DNA of 51,776 bases from Chitinophagaceae bacterium (GCA_019747705.1 JAIEQM010000028.1:1-51776); one strand, 5' to 3'. Counted from the first letter of the stretch, positions 8,227 through 16,098 are shown. Numbers and translations are program-made. The notes: a model not told the origin generated them from the sequence alone.

Positions 8227-8340
8227 TTTATCTTTTATCCAAACTTTTTATTCTACCACATCATCAATTAAACTTTACTCATCACAAATCAACTACTCCA
8301 ATTTTTATCAACCTCTCTAACAAGCTGGCCATGTGCCATG

Positions 8341-8377
8341 CAAAGTCTCCCCTTGGGGGGGAGTTAGAGGGGGCTTC
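8341..8377. repeat. Type B palindromic repeat after nuoD
   Basis: AAGTCTCCCCTTGGGGGGGA followed by GTTAGAGGGGGCTT, at the end of nuoD. The lead-in CAAGCTGGCCATGTGCCATG is shared with other type B copies. Confidence 0.75.
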
Positions 8378-9519
8378 TATCTGTCAATATCAGGTATCAC
8401 CAAATCCAATGTTCCCATCATTGCAACCAAATCACCAATCTTTGCCCCACGTGCAATATGGTCAAGCACACTTAAGTTGCTGAAGCCAGGTGAACGGAAC
8501 TTGATTCGATAAGGTGTAGTGCCGCCTTCGCTCACAATATAAACTCCAAACTCACCACGTGCTGTTTCCACTCTAGAATAAAACTCACCTTTGGGCAATT
8601 TCAACACAGCTTTTGTTTTGGCCTGGAAATCTCCTTCGGGAATATTATTAATCAACTGTTCAATGATGTGCATACTCTGACGCAGTTCTTTCAACCGCAC
8701 TACATAGCGTGCAAAAGAATCACCTGCGGTTTCTATTACTTCTTCAAAATTCAATTGCTGATAAATTTCATAAGGATACAACTTGCGTATATCACAACTT
8801 ACTCCGCTTCCTCTGGCAGAAGGGCCTGTTACACCAAATGAAATGGCATCTTCTTTACTCAGCACACCAACGCCTTTGGTTCTGTTTTGAAAAATCACAT
8901 TATTCGTAACCAATTCATCATACTCATCAATCTTGCTTTTGAAATGACTGATAAATTCATTCACTCTTCTTACAAAGTTGGGATGCACATCAGCCATTAC
9001 ACCGCCGGGTACCATATAATTCATGGTTAAACGTGTGCCGCAGCTTTCTTCCATAATATCATTAATCATTTCACGCTCACGAAAACTTAAAAAGAAAGGT
9101 GTTAATGCGCCCACATCCATGGCCATGGCTCCCCACCACAATACATGACTGGCAATACGGGTGAGTTCATCCATCAATACACGAATGACCTGTGCTTTTT
9201 GCGGCACTTCAATTTGCAGACCCTGCTCCACACACAAACAACAACCATGATTGTTGATGTGTGATGAGAGATAATCCATCTTGCTGGTAACATAGATGAA
9301 CTGACGGAAACTTAAACTCTCACACATCTTCTCAATGGAACGATGGATATAACCGAGATGCGGTTCAACTTTTTTAATGGTCTCACCATTCAATGTAATC
9401 ACCAAATGCAGCACACCATGTGTAGCAGGATGCTGGGGCCCCACATTGATGACCATATCATCAAATACGTTGGGCTCTGTTTGTACAGGTTCTTTAACTA
9501 TTTCTACTTGGTGATACAT
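8377..9519 (-). CDS. nuoD: NADH-quinone oxidoreductase subunit D
   Basis: The 49-kDa-type subunit of complex I, 380 residues, which forms the quinone-binding pocket with NuoB. The family signature VNVGPQHPATHGVLHL occurs near the N-terminus, and the protein ends in the typical LVAMMGTLDLVIPDIDR. The frame is open to 9567, but the extra N-terminal residues (PGLPLPLGEGTRVRF) are translated repeat, so the ATG at 9519 (MYHQVEIVKEPVQ) is chosen. nuoC lies upstream. It is a separate gene here and not a nuoCD fusion. Confidence 0.97.
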   Translation of the reverse strand: MYHQVEIVKEPVQTEPNVFDDMVINVGPQHPATHGVLHLVITLNGETIKKVEPHLGYIHRSIEKMCESLSFRQFIYVTSKMDYLSSHINNHGCCLCVEQGLQIEVPQKAQVIRVLMDELTRIASHVLWWGAMAMDVGALTPFFLSFREREMINDIMEESCGTRLTMNYMVPGGVMADVHPNFVRRVNEFISHFKSKIDEYDELVTNNVIFQNRTKGVGVLSKEDAISFGVTGPSARGSGVSCDIRKLYPYEIYQQLNFEEVIETAGDSFARYVVRLKELRQSMHIIEQLINNIPEGDFQAKTKAVLKLPKGEFYSRVETARGEFGVYIVSEGGTTPYRIKFRSPGFSNLSVLDHIARGAKIGDLVAMMGTLDLVIPDIDR

Positions 9520-9522
9520 AAA

Positions 9523-9565
9523 CCTCACCCTCGTTCCCTCTCCTAAAGGCAGAGGGAGGCCAGGC
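9523..9565. repeat. Type A palindromic repeat before nuoD
   Basis: CCTCACCCTCGTTCCCTCTC followed by CTAAAGGCAGAGGGAGGCCA, differing at only two positions from the copy before nuoH. It ends 3 bp from the nuoD start codon. Confidence 0.78.
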
Positions 9566-9680
9566 ATTTTATTTTTAATTCAACAATTTAATTAAGCATT
9601 TCATCAACATAACTTTTATCATCAACTACCAACCTCTTTCATTTACACTTGCTGTGCATCAAGCATGGGCTGTGCTTAGC

Positions 9681-9711
9681 AAGTCCCCCTTCAGGGGGAT
9701 TTAGGGGGTTG
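9681..9711. repeat. Type B palindromic repeat after nuoC
   Basis: AAGTCCCCCTTCAGGGGGAT followed by TTAGGGGGTT, ending 2 bp from the nuoC stop codon. The preceding GGGCTGTGCTTAGC resembles the lead-in of other copies. Confidence 0.72.
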
Positions 9712-9713
9712 TA

Positions 9714-10175
9714 TTATAATTTAATCATGTTTACAGGGTCTTCAAAATCTTTTCGTAACGGATTTTTTCCTTCCCATCCATCAGGCAAAATCAACAAACG
9801 TAAATCAGGATGATTCAAAAAGTTTACACCAAACAGTTCATATACTTCACGTTCATGAAACTCTGCAGTGCGCCAGATATGCGAAACCGTTTCTATTTCA
9901 GGTTTGTTTCTGTCAAGCTGCACTTTTACCACCAATGGTGTTCTTTCTGTTGTTGATTCCATATGATACACCATGGTAAGATGTGTTTTGAAATCAACAC
10001 AGGTAAGGCAGAACATATAATCAAAACCTGCAGCACGCATTGCTTCTGCTGTTGGTAGCCAATCAGCCACAGTAATATTCATCACCAGCCATTGACCTGT
10101 TTCATCAAACGTAGCCGATGGGTATTGTTCCTGCAGTTTTAATTTTTGTTCTTCTTTCGTCATGCTCTTTACCAT
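9714..10175 (-). CDS. nuoC: NADH-quinone oxidoreductase subunit C
   Basis: The 30-kDa-type peripheral subunit of complex I, 153 residues. The family signature is visible near the C-terminus: HEREVYELFGVNFLNHPDLR, followed by LLILPDGWEG and the ending PLRKDFEDPVNMIKL. The start may be the ATG at 10175 (MVKSM) or the one four codons later at 10163 (MTKEEQKLK). It lies 74 bp from nuoB, and that gap holds type C palindromes. Confidence 0.96.
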   Translation of the reverse strand: MVKSMTKEEQKLKLQEQYPSATFDETGQWLVMNITVADWLPTAEAMRAAGFDYMFCLTCVDFKTHLTMVYHMESTTERTPLVVKVQLDRNKPEIETVSHIWRTAEFHEREVYELFGVNFLNHPDLRLLILPDGWEGKNPLRKDFEDPVNMIKL

Positions 10176-10244
10176 CTGACGCCCTCGTCTGATGGTTTCA
10201 TTTAACGTATTTCAAATCCCGTCTGACGAGGGCGTCAGACGGGG
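10172..10244. repeat. Type C palindromic repeats between nuoB and nuoC
   Basis: Two palindromes. One is CCATCTGACGCCCTCGTCTG followed by ATGG (10172-10195), which overlaps the first codon of nuoC. The other is CCCGTCTGACGAGGGCGTCA followed by GACGGGG (10218-10244). The same palindrome occurs at 30672-30699 and 31510-31537. Confidence 0.75.
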
Positions 10245-10249
10245 CGTGG

Positions 10250-10813
10250 TTACGCCACTTTCATTTCACTTCGTATCTGCTCTCTCGTCATTCCGCTTTT
10301 TATTTTTTGCTGTAATGTAATCATGGAATGCAGTAATGCTTCGGGCCTTGGCGGACAACCTGCCACATATACATCCACAGGTATTACATGGTCTGCTCCT
10401 TTTACAACAGAGTATGTGTTATAAAAGAACGGACCGCCGCTGGTAGCACAGGCGCCCATGGCAATTACATATTTGGGGTCGGCCATTTGGTCGTACAAAC
10501 GTTTTAACACAGGCGCCATTTTATTTACAATCGTTCCTGCAATGATAATTACATCGCTTTGACGTGGAGTAGCTCTTGCCACTTCAAAACCAAAACGGCT
10601 CCAGTCGTACCTGGCAGAGGCGGTGCTCATCATTTCAATAGCACAGCAACTGGTACCAAATACCAACGGCCACAGGGAATTGCTGCGTGCCCAGTTGATA
10701 ACACCTTCCAGCACTCCGGTAGCAATACCGCCTGTGGGCGATTCAATTATATGAAGCCCCCCCGCCCCTAAAGGGGTGCTTTTAAGCTCGTTTATATTTA
10801 TTCTTTCACTCAT
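10250..10813 (-). CDS. nuoB: NADH-quinone oxidoreductase subunit B
   Basis: Complex I subunit that carries the terminal cluster N2 next to the quinone site; 187 residues. Ligand cysteines are visible in [10 protein letters not shown], in [11 protein letters not shown] and in [12 protein letters not shown]. It starts at ATG 10811-10813. In the N-terminal part, residues STPLGAGGL (10753-10785) are encoded by a palindromic repeat, so this N-terminus is probably unlike that of relatives. nuoA is 87 bp upstream. Confidence 0.97.
   Translation of the reverse strand: MSERININELKSTPLGAGGLHIIESPTGGIATGVLEGVINWARSNSLWPLVFGTSCCAIEMMSTASARYDWSRFGFEVARATPRQSDVIIIAGTIVNKMAPVLKRLYDQMADPKYVIAMGACATSGGPFFYNTYSVVKGADHVIPVDVYVAGCPPRPEALLHSMITLQQKIKSGMTREQIRSEMKVA
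10753..10785. repeat. Type B palindromic repeat inside nuoB
   Basis: GAAGCCCCCCCGCCCCTAAA followed by GGGGTGCTTTT. The CCCCTAAAGGGG hairpin is read in frame as STPLGAGG in the N-terminal part of NuoB. Confidence 0.72.
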
Positions 10814-10875
10814 GAAATATTATGAGTTTAATAATCAATTTTAATCTTTAAATAAGTTGGCCATCTGTATCGCCA

Positions 10876-10902
10876 AGTCTCCCTTTAGGGGCGAAGGGGT
10901 CT
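10876..10902. repeat. Type B palindromic repeat at the nuoA 3' end
   Basis: AAGTCTCCCTTTAGGGGCGA followed by AGGGGTC, overlapping the nuoA stop codon. Confidence 0.68.
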
Positions 10903-11251
10903 ATTGCCACTTCAACGCTCCCTTTTTATGGGCATATAAAAAACCCATGAACAGGATGAACAAAAAGATAACCGCCTGTACCAATGCAAACATTCCGGCT
11001 TTTTTTACCACTACTGCCCAGGGAAATAAAAAAATAAGCTCCACATCAAAAATTAAAAATATCAATGCAAATAAATAATAACCGGTGTTGAATTGAATCC
11101 AGCTGGGGCCTTTGGTGGGAATGCCGCATTCATAGGCTTCGCCTTTTTGTTTATTGGTAGTGGCTTTGAGCGCCACTTTGGAAAGTAAAATTGCAATGCC
11201 GGAAAACGCAACGGCTGCAATGGCTAAAGCAATGATAGAACCTGCCCCCAT
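10901..11251 (-). CDS. nuoA: NADH-quinone oxidoreductase subunit A
   Basis: First gene of the complex I operon, 116 residues with three predicted membrane spans. The loop AYECGIPTKGPSWIQFNTGYYLFALIFL is split in the family's usual way, with the conserved YECG and the acidic FDVELIFLFPWA segment. It starts at ATG 11249-11251. The promoter should lie in 11252-11350, but I see no clear box. Upstream lie a REP hairpin and the RAYT gene. Confidence 0.95.
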   Translation of the reverse strand: MGAGSIIALAIAAVAFSGIAILLSKVALKATTNKQKGEAYECGIPTKGPSWIQFNTGYYLFALIFLIFDVELIFLFPWAVVVKKAGMFALVQAVIFLFILFMGFLYAHKKGALKWQ

Positions 11252-11350
11252 ACGTTGTAAAAAAGTTTAGGTCAAATGTATAGGCGTAATATACAACGAA
11301 AGATGATAAAAATATCAAAGGGGGGTGATGATGGTTAGGATTTTTTAAAA

Positions 11351-11403
11351 AGACCTGTAAGGTTTGCCGGGCAGGAAAGCAGCGCTGCAAACCTTATAGG
11401 TCT
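11351..11403. repeat. REP hairpin, family 2, copy 1
   Basis: AGACCTGTAAGGTTTGC and GCAAACCTTATAGGTCT face each other around a GC-rich centre (CGGGCAGGAAAGCAGCGCT). One arm carries a single change from the consensus. It lies between nuoA and the RAYT gene. Confidence 0.82.
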
Positions 11404-11416
11404 GGGTACGCTGCAA

Positions 11417-12034
11417 TTATTCCATCGGGTCAATCTTTAATGAAACGGATTGTGAATGATAATGCAGAAATCCTTCCAGCGTATCAAAATAGCCCAGCAC
11501 TTTTTCTGTTTGCACCCATGATGGCAGTTTATTTGCAAATAAATGATAAGAAGACCATGGCCAATCATTGATTTGTTTTACCAATCCGTGATGTACTGCA
11601 TTTTTATGATTGTAAAAAACTGTTTGCCGGAACTGTTCTTCTGTTTCCACTTTTACCCGGCGCATATAATCAATAAACAGAGAGCCTTTTCGGTTGTACA
11701 TTTTATTAAATGATTTTGTATAACTGTTGAGGCAATTGGAAAAGCGTTCCATAATAAAATCTGAAAGAACAGATTCATCTAACGATTTATCCTTTTTTAC
11801 TTCTTTAAAATGTGCTTCAATGGCAGGCAACGATTTTATTTCAACCATAAAATGAAAATGATTGGGCAGCAGGCAATAACAAAGCGTATCAGCTACAGGT
11901 GAAACGTGTTTTTCAAAACGCTGCAGAAAGAAGCTGTAGTTGTTGCTGTTGAGAAACAGCTTTTCATTTCCGTTGGCTCTGCTCAAAATATGATAGATAC
12001 ATTCTGGTTGGAGCGGAATATGATAATCTGGCAT
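11417..12034 (-). CDS. REP-associated tyrosine transposase (RAYT)
   Basis: A 205-residue HUH-type protein of the RAYT branch of the Y1 transposases. The HUH motif is HFH in CLLPNHFHFMVE (near residue 60). The catalytic tyrosine is likely that in TVFYNHKNAVHHGL, and the DWPWSSYHLF segment further on is typical of RAYTs. It starts at ATG 12034 (MPDYHIPLQPECIYHILSR). Hairpins of one sequence family flank it: one copy downstream, two upstream. RAYTs usually occur as single copies that move or copy REP elements; this one appears intact. Confidence 0.9.
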   Translation of the reverse strand: MPDYHIPLQPECIYHILSRANGNEKLFLNSNNYSFFLQRFEKHVSPVADTLCYCLLPNHFHFMVEIKSLPAIEAHFKEVKKDKSLDESVLSDFIMERFSNCLNSYTKSFNKMYNRKGSLFIDYMRRVKVETEEQFRQTVFYNHKNAVHHGLVKQINDWPWSSYHLFANKLPSWVQTEKVLGYFDTLEGFLHYHSQSVSLKIDPME

Positions 12035-12076
12035 GGTTCAAAATAAAAATTATTTCTGAAAAGAAGAAGCCCTGAA

Positions 12077-12130
12077 AGACCTATAAGGTTTGCAGCGCAG
12101 GAAAGGCCGCCCGGCAAACCTTATAGGTCT
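12077..12130. repeat. REP hairpin, family 2, copy 2
   Basis: AGACCTATAAGGTTTGC ... GCAAACCTTATAGGTCT, 17-bp perfect arms around a GC-rich centre, upstream of the RAYT gene. The following 12131-12316 stretch contains the words GAACGCAATGAAATGGAGTG and GAACGAGGAGTAC but no gene. Confidence 0.85.
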
Positions 12131-12316
12131 GGGCGGAGGGACTGAATTGAATTGTTGAACTTTATTCATCTGACCAAGGGCTGCCAGACAGAAGCGGTAC
12201 CCCGCAGTGAACGCAATGAAATGGAGTGAACGAGGAGTACAAGCGAATGGCTGGAACCAGAGATGATACCTGCATAATTGCTCACAGCCCCAAAATTATT
12301 TCCTGATTATTCTAAA

Positions 12317-12370
12317 AGACCTATAAGGTTTTCATCGCAGCAATACCCGCCCGGCAAACCTTATAGGTCT
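12317..12370. repeat. REP hairpin, family 2, copy 3
   Basis: AGACCTATAAGGTTTTC ... GGCAAACCTTATAGGTCT, 31 bp upstream of the dnaX start. It overlaps the region where the dnaX promoter should lie. Together with copy 2 it fills the 367-bp gene-free stretch before dnaX. Confidence 0.85.
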
Positions 12371-12401
12371 GTCTAAATTCCCTAAATTGCACCCCTGCAT
12401 C

Positions 12402-14204
12402 ATGGATAAATTCATCGTTAGCGCACGCAAGTACAGACCCCAGACTTTTGATACAGTGGTGGGGCAAAGTCATATTACCACTACGTTAAAAAATGCCATC
12501 AGCCATAACCAACTGGCGCATGCATTTTTATTTTGCGGTCCGAGAGGTGTGGGCAAAACAACCTGTGCAAGAATTTTAGCCAAGACCATTAACTGTGAAA
12601 ATATTCAGCCCAATGGTGAAGCCTGCGATACCTGTGTGAGCTGCAGAACCTTTAATGAAGGAACGAGTTTGAACATTCATGAACTGGATGCGGCGAGTAA
12701 TAACAGTGTGGATGATATCCGTTCGTTGATTGAGCAGGTGCGTTTTGCACCGCAGATGGGCAAATACAAAGTGTATATTATTGACGAGGTACACATGCTC
12801 AGCTCCAGCGCCTTTAATGCCTTTTTAAAAACACTGGAAGAACCGCCTTCTTACGCCATATTTATTTTAGCCACCACAGAGAAACATAAAATTCTGCCAA
12901 CGATTTTAAGCCGCTGCCAGATTTTTGATTTTAAACGCATCACTATTAATGATACGGTGGAGCATCTGCAGGAAATTGCAACCAAAGAAGAAATAAAAGC
13001 GGAGGCGCCTGCATTGCATGTCATCGCACAAAAGAGTGAAGGCTGTATGCGTGATGCACTGAGCATACTGGATAAGATTGTGAGTTTTACCAATGGAGAA
13101 CTCACTTATCAAAACACGTTGGAGCATCTGAACATACTGGATGCTGATAACTTTTTTAAGTTCCTGGAAGCCATGCAGCAGCAAGACCTGGCAAGCGCCA
13201 TGCTCTTGTATGATGATATCAACCGCAAAGGTTTTGAAGGCGATATGGTGCTGAATGCGTTTTCTGAATTTTTAAGAAACCTGCTGGTGTGCAAGGATGA
13301 AAAAGTGGCAAACCTTTTGGAAGTGGTGGAAAGTTTTAAAGACAAATACATTGCGGTTGCCAAAGCCACTTCAGCCTCATGGATTATTAGCGCCTTGAAT
13401 GTGTTGAACGAAGCAGAAATCAATTACAAACAGGCACGTAATAAACGTTTGCATGTTGAACTTGCGTTAATCAAATTGACTTACCTGCAACAGGCATTGG
13501 ATATTGCTTCGCCTGATAAAAAAAAAGTAGCTGAGAAGGTTGTACAGTTCAGGGCGATAAAGCCGATTGCAGTCAACAGTCCACAGTCCACAGACGACAG
13601 AAAGCCGATAGCCGATAGCCCCAAGCCGGTAGTAAATACATCATCAGCTAAATTGATGGTTGAAGAACCCAAGCCTTCTTATCAAACATCAACCAAACCT
13701 TTATCAACTTCTTCAACTGTATCAACTCCGTCAACTCTATCAACCTCATCCACCAAAATTTCTTCTCTCGCCAAAATACGTGCACAGGTAGCGGAACAAA
13801 ATAATTTAACTGCGGAGAAAGCAAGAACACTTACAGATGAAGAATTGCAAATAGCCTGGCGGGAATTTATTCTCAAACTCAAAACAGCTCAAAAACATTC
13901 TGTGGTTTCAACGCTTGAAATAATGGAATGCAAGATGCGTAGCGCTGACCTGTTTGAAATTACCTGTTTCGGCAATGTGCAGCTCGGCTTTTTAAAACAG
14001 GAAAAAACAAGTTTGCTGGAGCATGTGCAGCATTTCTTCCACAACCCCGCTATTAATATTCATGTAGAACTTGTGGAAACACAGGAGGAAGAAAACCCTG
14101 CTGACCGCCCCCTCTCCACCAAAGAACAGTTTCTGAAAATGGCAGAGAAATACCCGCTGGTGAAGGAGCTGAAAGACAGATTGGGGATGGAGCTGGATTA
14201 TTAG
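12402..14204 (+). CDS. dnaX: DNA polymerase III subunit gamma/tau
   Basis: Clamp-loader ATPase, 600 residues. It has the Walker A motif GPRGVGKTT near residue 45, a zinc-binding cysteine cluster (CENIQPNGEACDTCVSC), Walker B DEVHMLS, and the sensor region ATTEKHKILPTILSRCQ. Domains I-III end near residue 370; a low-complexity Ser/Thr/Pro linker follows (about 375-470) and then the tau-specific domain. The ATG at 12402 (MDKFIVSARKYRPQTF) fits homologues; the frame is open slightly upstream. At 13518-13526 a run of nine A encodes KKK at residues 373-375. One added or one lost A brings a stop codon within three codons, which would give a gamma-like short form. The linker contains repeated words also seen between genes in such genomes. 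Confidence 0.96.
   Translation: MDKFIVSARKYRPQTFDTVVGQSHITTTLKNAISHNQLAHAFLFCGPRGVGKTTCARILAKTINCENIQPNGEACDTCVSCRTFNEGTSLNIHELDAASNNSVDDIRSLIEQVRFAPQMGKYKVYIIDEVHMLSSSAFNAFLKTLEEPPSYAIFILATTEKHKILPTILSRCQIFDFKRITINDTVEHLQEIATKEEIKAEAPALHVIAQKSEGCMRDALSILDKIVSFTNGELTYQNTLEHLNILDADNFFKFLEAMQQQDLASAMLLYDDINRKGFEGDMVLNAFSEFLRNLLVCKDEKVANLLEVVESFKDKYIAVAKATSASWIISALNVLNEAEINYKQARNKRLHVELALIKLTYLQQALDIASPDKKKVAEKVVQFRAIKPIAVNSPQSTDDRKPIADSPKPVVNTSSAKLMVEEPKPSYQTSTKPLSTSSTVSTPSTLSTSSTKISSLAKIRAQVAEQNNLTAEKARTLTDEELQIAWREFILKLKTAQKHSVVSTLEIMECKMRSADLFEITCFGNVQLGFLKQEKTSLLEHVQHFFHNPAINIHVELVETQEEENPADRPLSTKEQFLKMAEKYPLVKELKDRLGMELDY
13518..13526 (+). promoter_or_regulatory. A9 slippery run, candidate gamma/tau switch in dnaX
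   Basis: Nine consecutive A followed by GTAGCTGAG. In the normal frame this reads KKKVAE. With ten A it reads K-K-K-S-S-stop; with eight A it reads K-K-K-stop. The truncation would fall right at the end of domain III. In Thermus thermophilus an A9 run in dnaX is known to cause transcriptional slippage that makes gamma; use of this site here is inference. Confidence 0.6.
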
Positions 14205-14224
14205 AAGTTTGAGAGGTTACAAAG

Positions 14225-14317
14225 GTTCAATGGTTCAAAAGGTTGAAAAAGCGGGGCCCAACATCTTAAACGTCTTGAACTTTTCAACCTCTTGAACCGC
14301 TTGCGCTTTTTTCCCTA
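14225..14317. terminator. Hairpin-rich region after dnaX
   Basis: GGTTCAATGGTTCAAAAGGT and TTGAA on one side can pair with TTGAACTTTTCAACCTCTTG and AACC on the other, and the stretch is followed by CGCTTTTTT. This fits a terminator for dnaX made of dispersed GTTCAAGAGGTTGAA-type words. Confidence 0.45.
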
Positions 14318-14358
14318 ATTTCACGCCCTCAATTACTGACGTAAAAAACTCAATTTAT

Positions 14359-16035
14359 ATGGCCGAAGTAATCAGAATGCCGCTGCTGAGCGATACGATG
14401 ACCGAAGGAAAAATTGTAAAGTGGAACAAGCAGGTGGGCGATAAAGTAAAAAGCGACGATGTGCTGGCAGATGTGGAAACCGACAAAGCTACTATGGAAG
14501 TGGTGGGCTATGCAGATGGCACCTTATTATATATTGGTGTGCCCGAAGGAAAGGCTGCTCAAATCAACGAAATCATTGCCATTGTGGGTAAGGATGGTGA
14601 AGATTATAAATCTTTATTGGATGGCGGTTCTCCTGCTCCTGCTGCTTCGGCTGTTGAAACACCTGCAACCAGTAACCAGCAACCAGCAACAACTTCTTCG
14701 GGAGTTGATGCCGATGTTCTTGCCTCTTCGCTTGGTGTTACTGTTATCCGCATGCCTTTACTCAGCGATACCATGACTGAAGGAAAGATTGTGGCATGGA
14801 ATAAAAAAACGGGTGATACGGTGAAGGCCGATGATAGTCTGGCGGATGTGGAAACCGATAAAGCAACTATGGAAGTAGCGCCTTATGTAGATGGCACTTT
14901 GCTATATACAGGTATTGAAGCCGGCAATGCTGCCAAAGTAAATGAAGTAATTGCCATTATTGGTAAAGCAGGAACAGATGTGAGCGGGTTGGTAAATGCA
15001 TTGAAGAATCCTGTTACAGGTTCCAAGTTGCAGGTTGCAGGTAGCCCCGCTGTTGAAGCAAGTTCATCTGCTGCACCTGTTGCTTCATCACCTGTAACTA
15101 CTTCATCTGAAAACGGACGCATCAAAGCTTCTCCGCTGGCGAAGAAAATTGCAGCAGATAAAGGAATTGATTTACATGCTGTGCAAGGCAGTGGAGATGG
15201 TGGAAGAATTATAAAAGCGGATGTTGATAATTATAAAACTACTGCAGCCACCTCGACTCCGCTCGGTGCTGCTGCAAAAGCTGCTTCGACTCCGCATGCT
15301 TCGACTCCGCATGCTTCGACTCCGCTCAGCACTTTTGTACCAGGTGCAGGCGAAGGTTTTGTTGATACACCCAACAGTAACATGCGCAAGACCATTGCAA
15401 GAAGATTGGGCGAAAGCATGTTTACCGCTCCACATTTTTATTTAACCATGGAGCTCAACATGGATAATGCCATGGCAGCCCGTGCACAGATGAATGCGGT
15501 GAGCCCTGTAAAAATTTCGTTCCAGGATATGATGATTAAAGCCTGTGCGATGGCGTTGCGCAAACATCCTGCAGTAAACAGCAGTTGGATGGGCGATTTC
15601 ATTCGTACGTACAATCATATTCATATCGGCAGTGCGGTAGCAGTTGACCAGGGATTGATAGTTCCTGTATTCAAATTTGCAGATCAAAAAAGTTTGAGCC
15701 AGATAGCCAGTGAAGCCAATGTGTTGTATGATAAAGCACGCACGGGCAAACTGCAACCGCAGGAGTTCAGCGGCAATACCTTCACCATTTCCAATTTGGG
15801 TATGATGGAGATTGAAGAGTTTACGGCCATCATCAATCCGCCCGACAGTTGCATACTTGCAGTGGGCCGCATTAAAGAAGTGGTGATTAAAAAAGCCGAT
15901 GGAAGTTTTGGCACCACCAATGTAATGAAAGTAACGCTTAGCTGCGACCATCGTTCTGTTGATGGAGCCATTGGTGCATCTTTCTTACAAACGCTCAAGA
16001 AGTTTATTGAGAATCCTGTGACGATGTTGGTGTAA
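14359..16035 (+). CDS. aceF: Pyruvate dehydrogenase E2, dihydrolipoamide acetyltransferase
   Basis: The acetyl-transferring core of a 2-oxoacid dehydrogenase complex, 558 residues. Two lipoyl domains carry the signature DVETDKATMEV with lipoyl lysines at K43 and K168. A peripheral-subunit-binding domain follows (ASPLAKKIAADKGIDLHAVQGSGDGGRI, split here at residues of the repeat-like family pattern). The C-terminal catalytic domain ends with DHRSVDGAIGASF, the active histidine being near residue 531. The mobile linkers contain repeat words: CAGTAACCAGCAACCAGCAA in the first, and tandem GCTTCGACTCCGCAT units (15 bp) in the third, encoding STPHASTPHASTPLS. The start ATG matches the lipoyl domain start. 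E1 and E3 genes are not adjacent. Substrate specificity for pyruvate is from overall likeness. Confidence 0.93.
   Translation: MAEVIRMPLLSDTMTEGKIVKWNKQVGDKVKSDDVLADVETDKATMEVVGYADGTLLYIGVPEGKAAQINEIIAIVGKDGEDYKSLLDGGSPAPAASAVETPATSNQQPATTSSGVDADVLASSLGVTVIRMPLLSDTMTEGKIVAWNKKTGDTVKADDSLADVETDKATMEVAPYVDGTLLYTGIEAGNAAKVNEVIAIIGKAGTDVSGLVNALKNPVTGSKLQVAGSPAVEASSSAAPVASSPVTTSSENGRIKASPLAKKIAADKGIDLHAVQGSGDGGRIIKADVDNYKTTAATSTPLGAAAKAASTPHASTPHASTPLSTFVPGAGEGFVDTPNSNMRKTIARRLGESMFTAPHFYLTMELNMDNAMAARAQMNAVSPVKISFQDMMIKACAMALRKHPAVNSSWMGDFIRTYNHIHIGSAVAVDQGLIVPVFKFADQKSLSQIASEANVLYDKARTGKLQPQEFSGNTFTISNLGMMEIEEFTAIINPPDSCILAVGRIKEVVIKKADGSFGTTNVMKVTLSCDHRSVDGAIGASFLQTLKKFIENPVTMLV
15252..15332 (+). 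repeat. Tandem 15-bp repeat in the aceF linker
   Basis: TTCGACTCCGCAT units repeat in tandem, flanked by TCGACTCCGCTC copies. They encode a flexible Ser/Thr/Pro/Ala linker. Similar words (CTGAGCGGAGCCGAAG, the reverse complement type) occur between atpD and atpC near 43132. Confidence 0.75.
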
Positions 16036-16072
16036 CTACAAGTTCTAAACGTTCTATAGTTCTAAGAGTTTT

Positions 16073-16098
16073 ATCCCGCTGTAATGGCGGGATTTTTT
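16073..16098 (+). terminator. Rho-independent terminator after aceF
   Basis: The stem ATCCCGC / GCGGGAT with loop TGTAATG is followed by a run of T, 38 bp after the aceF stop codon. Confidence 0.85.

Noticed and set aside
11151..11390. Open frame overlapping nuoA upstream region
   Set aside because: A shadow frame that crosses the REP hairpin and the nuoA start; its composition is not protein-like.
12131..12316. Possible structured RNA between two REP hairpins
   Set aside because: It has odd words (GAACGCAATGAAATGGAGTG) but no clear stem architecture or known RNA signature that I can recognise, so I make no call.
14459..15998. Several long open frames antisense or out of frame within aceF and dnaX
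   Set aside because: They are shadows of strongly coding genes; AceF and DnaX domains run through these regions without a break.
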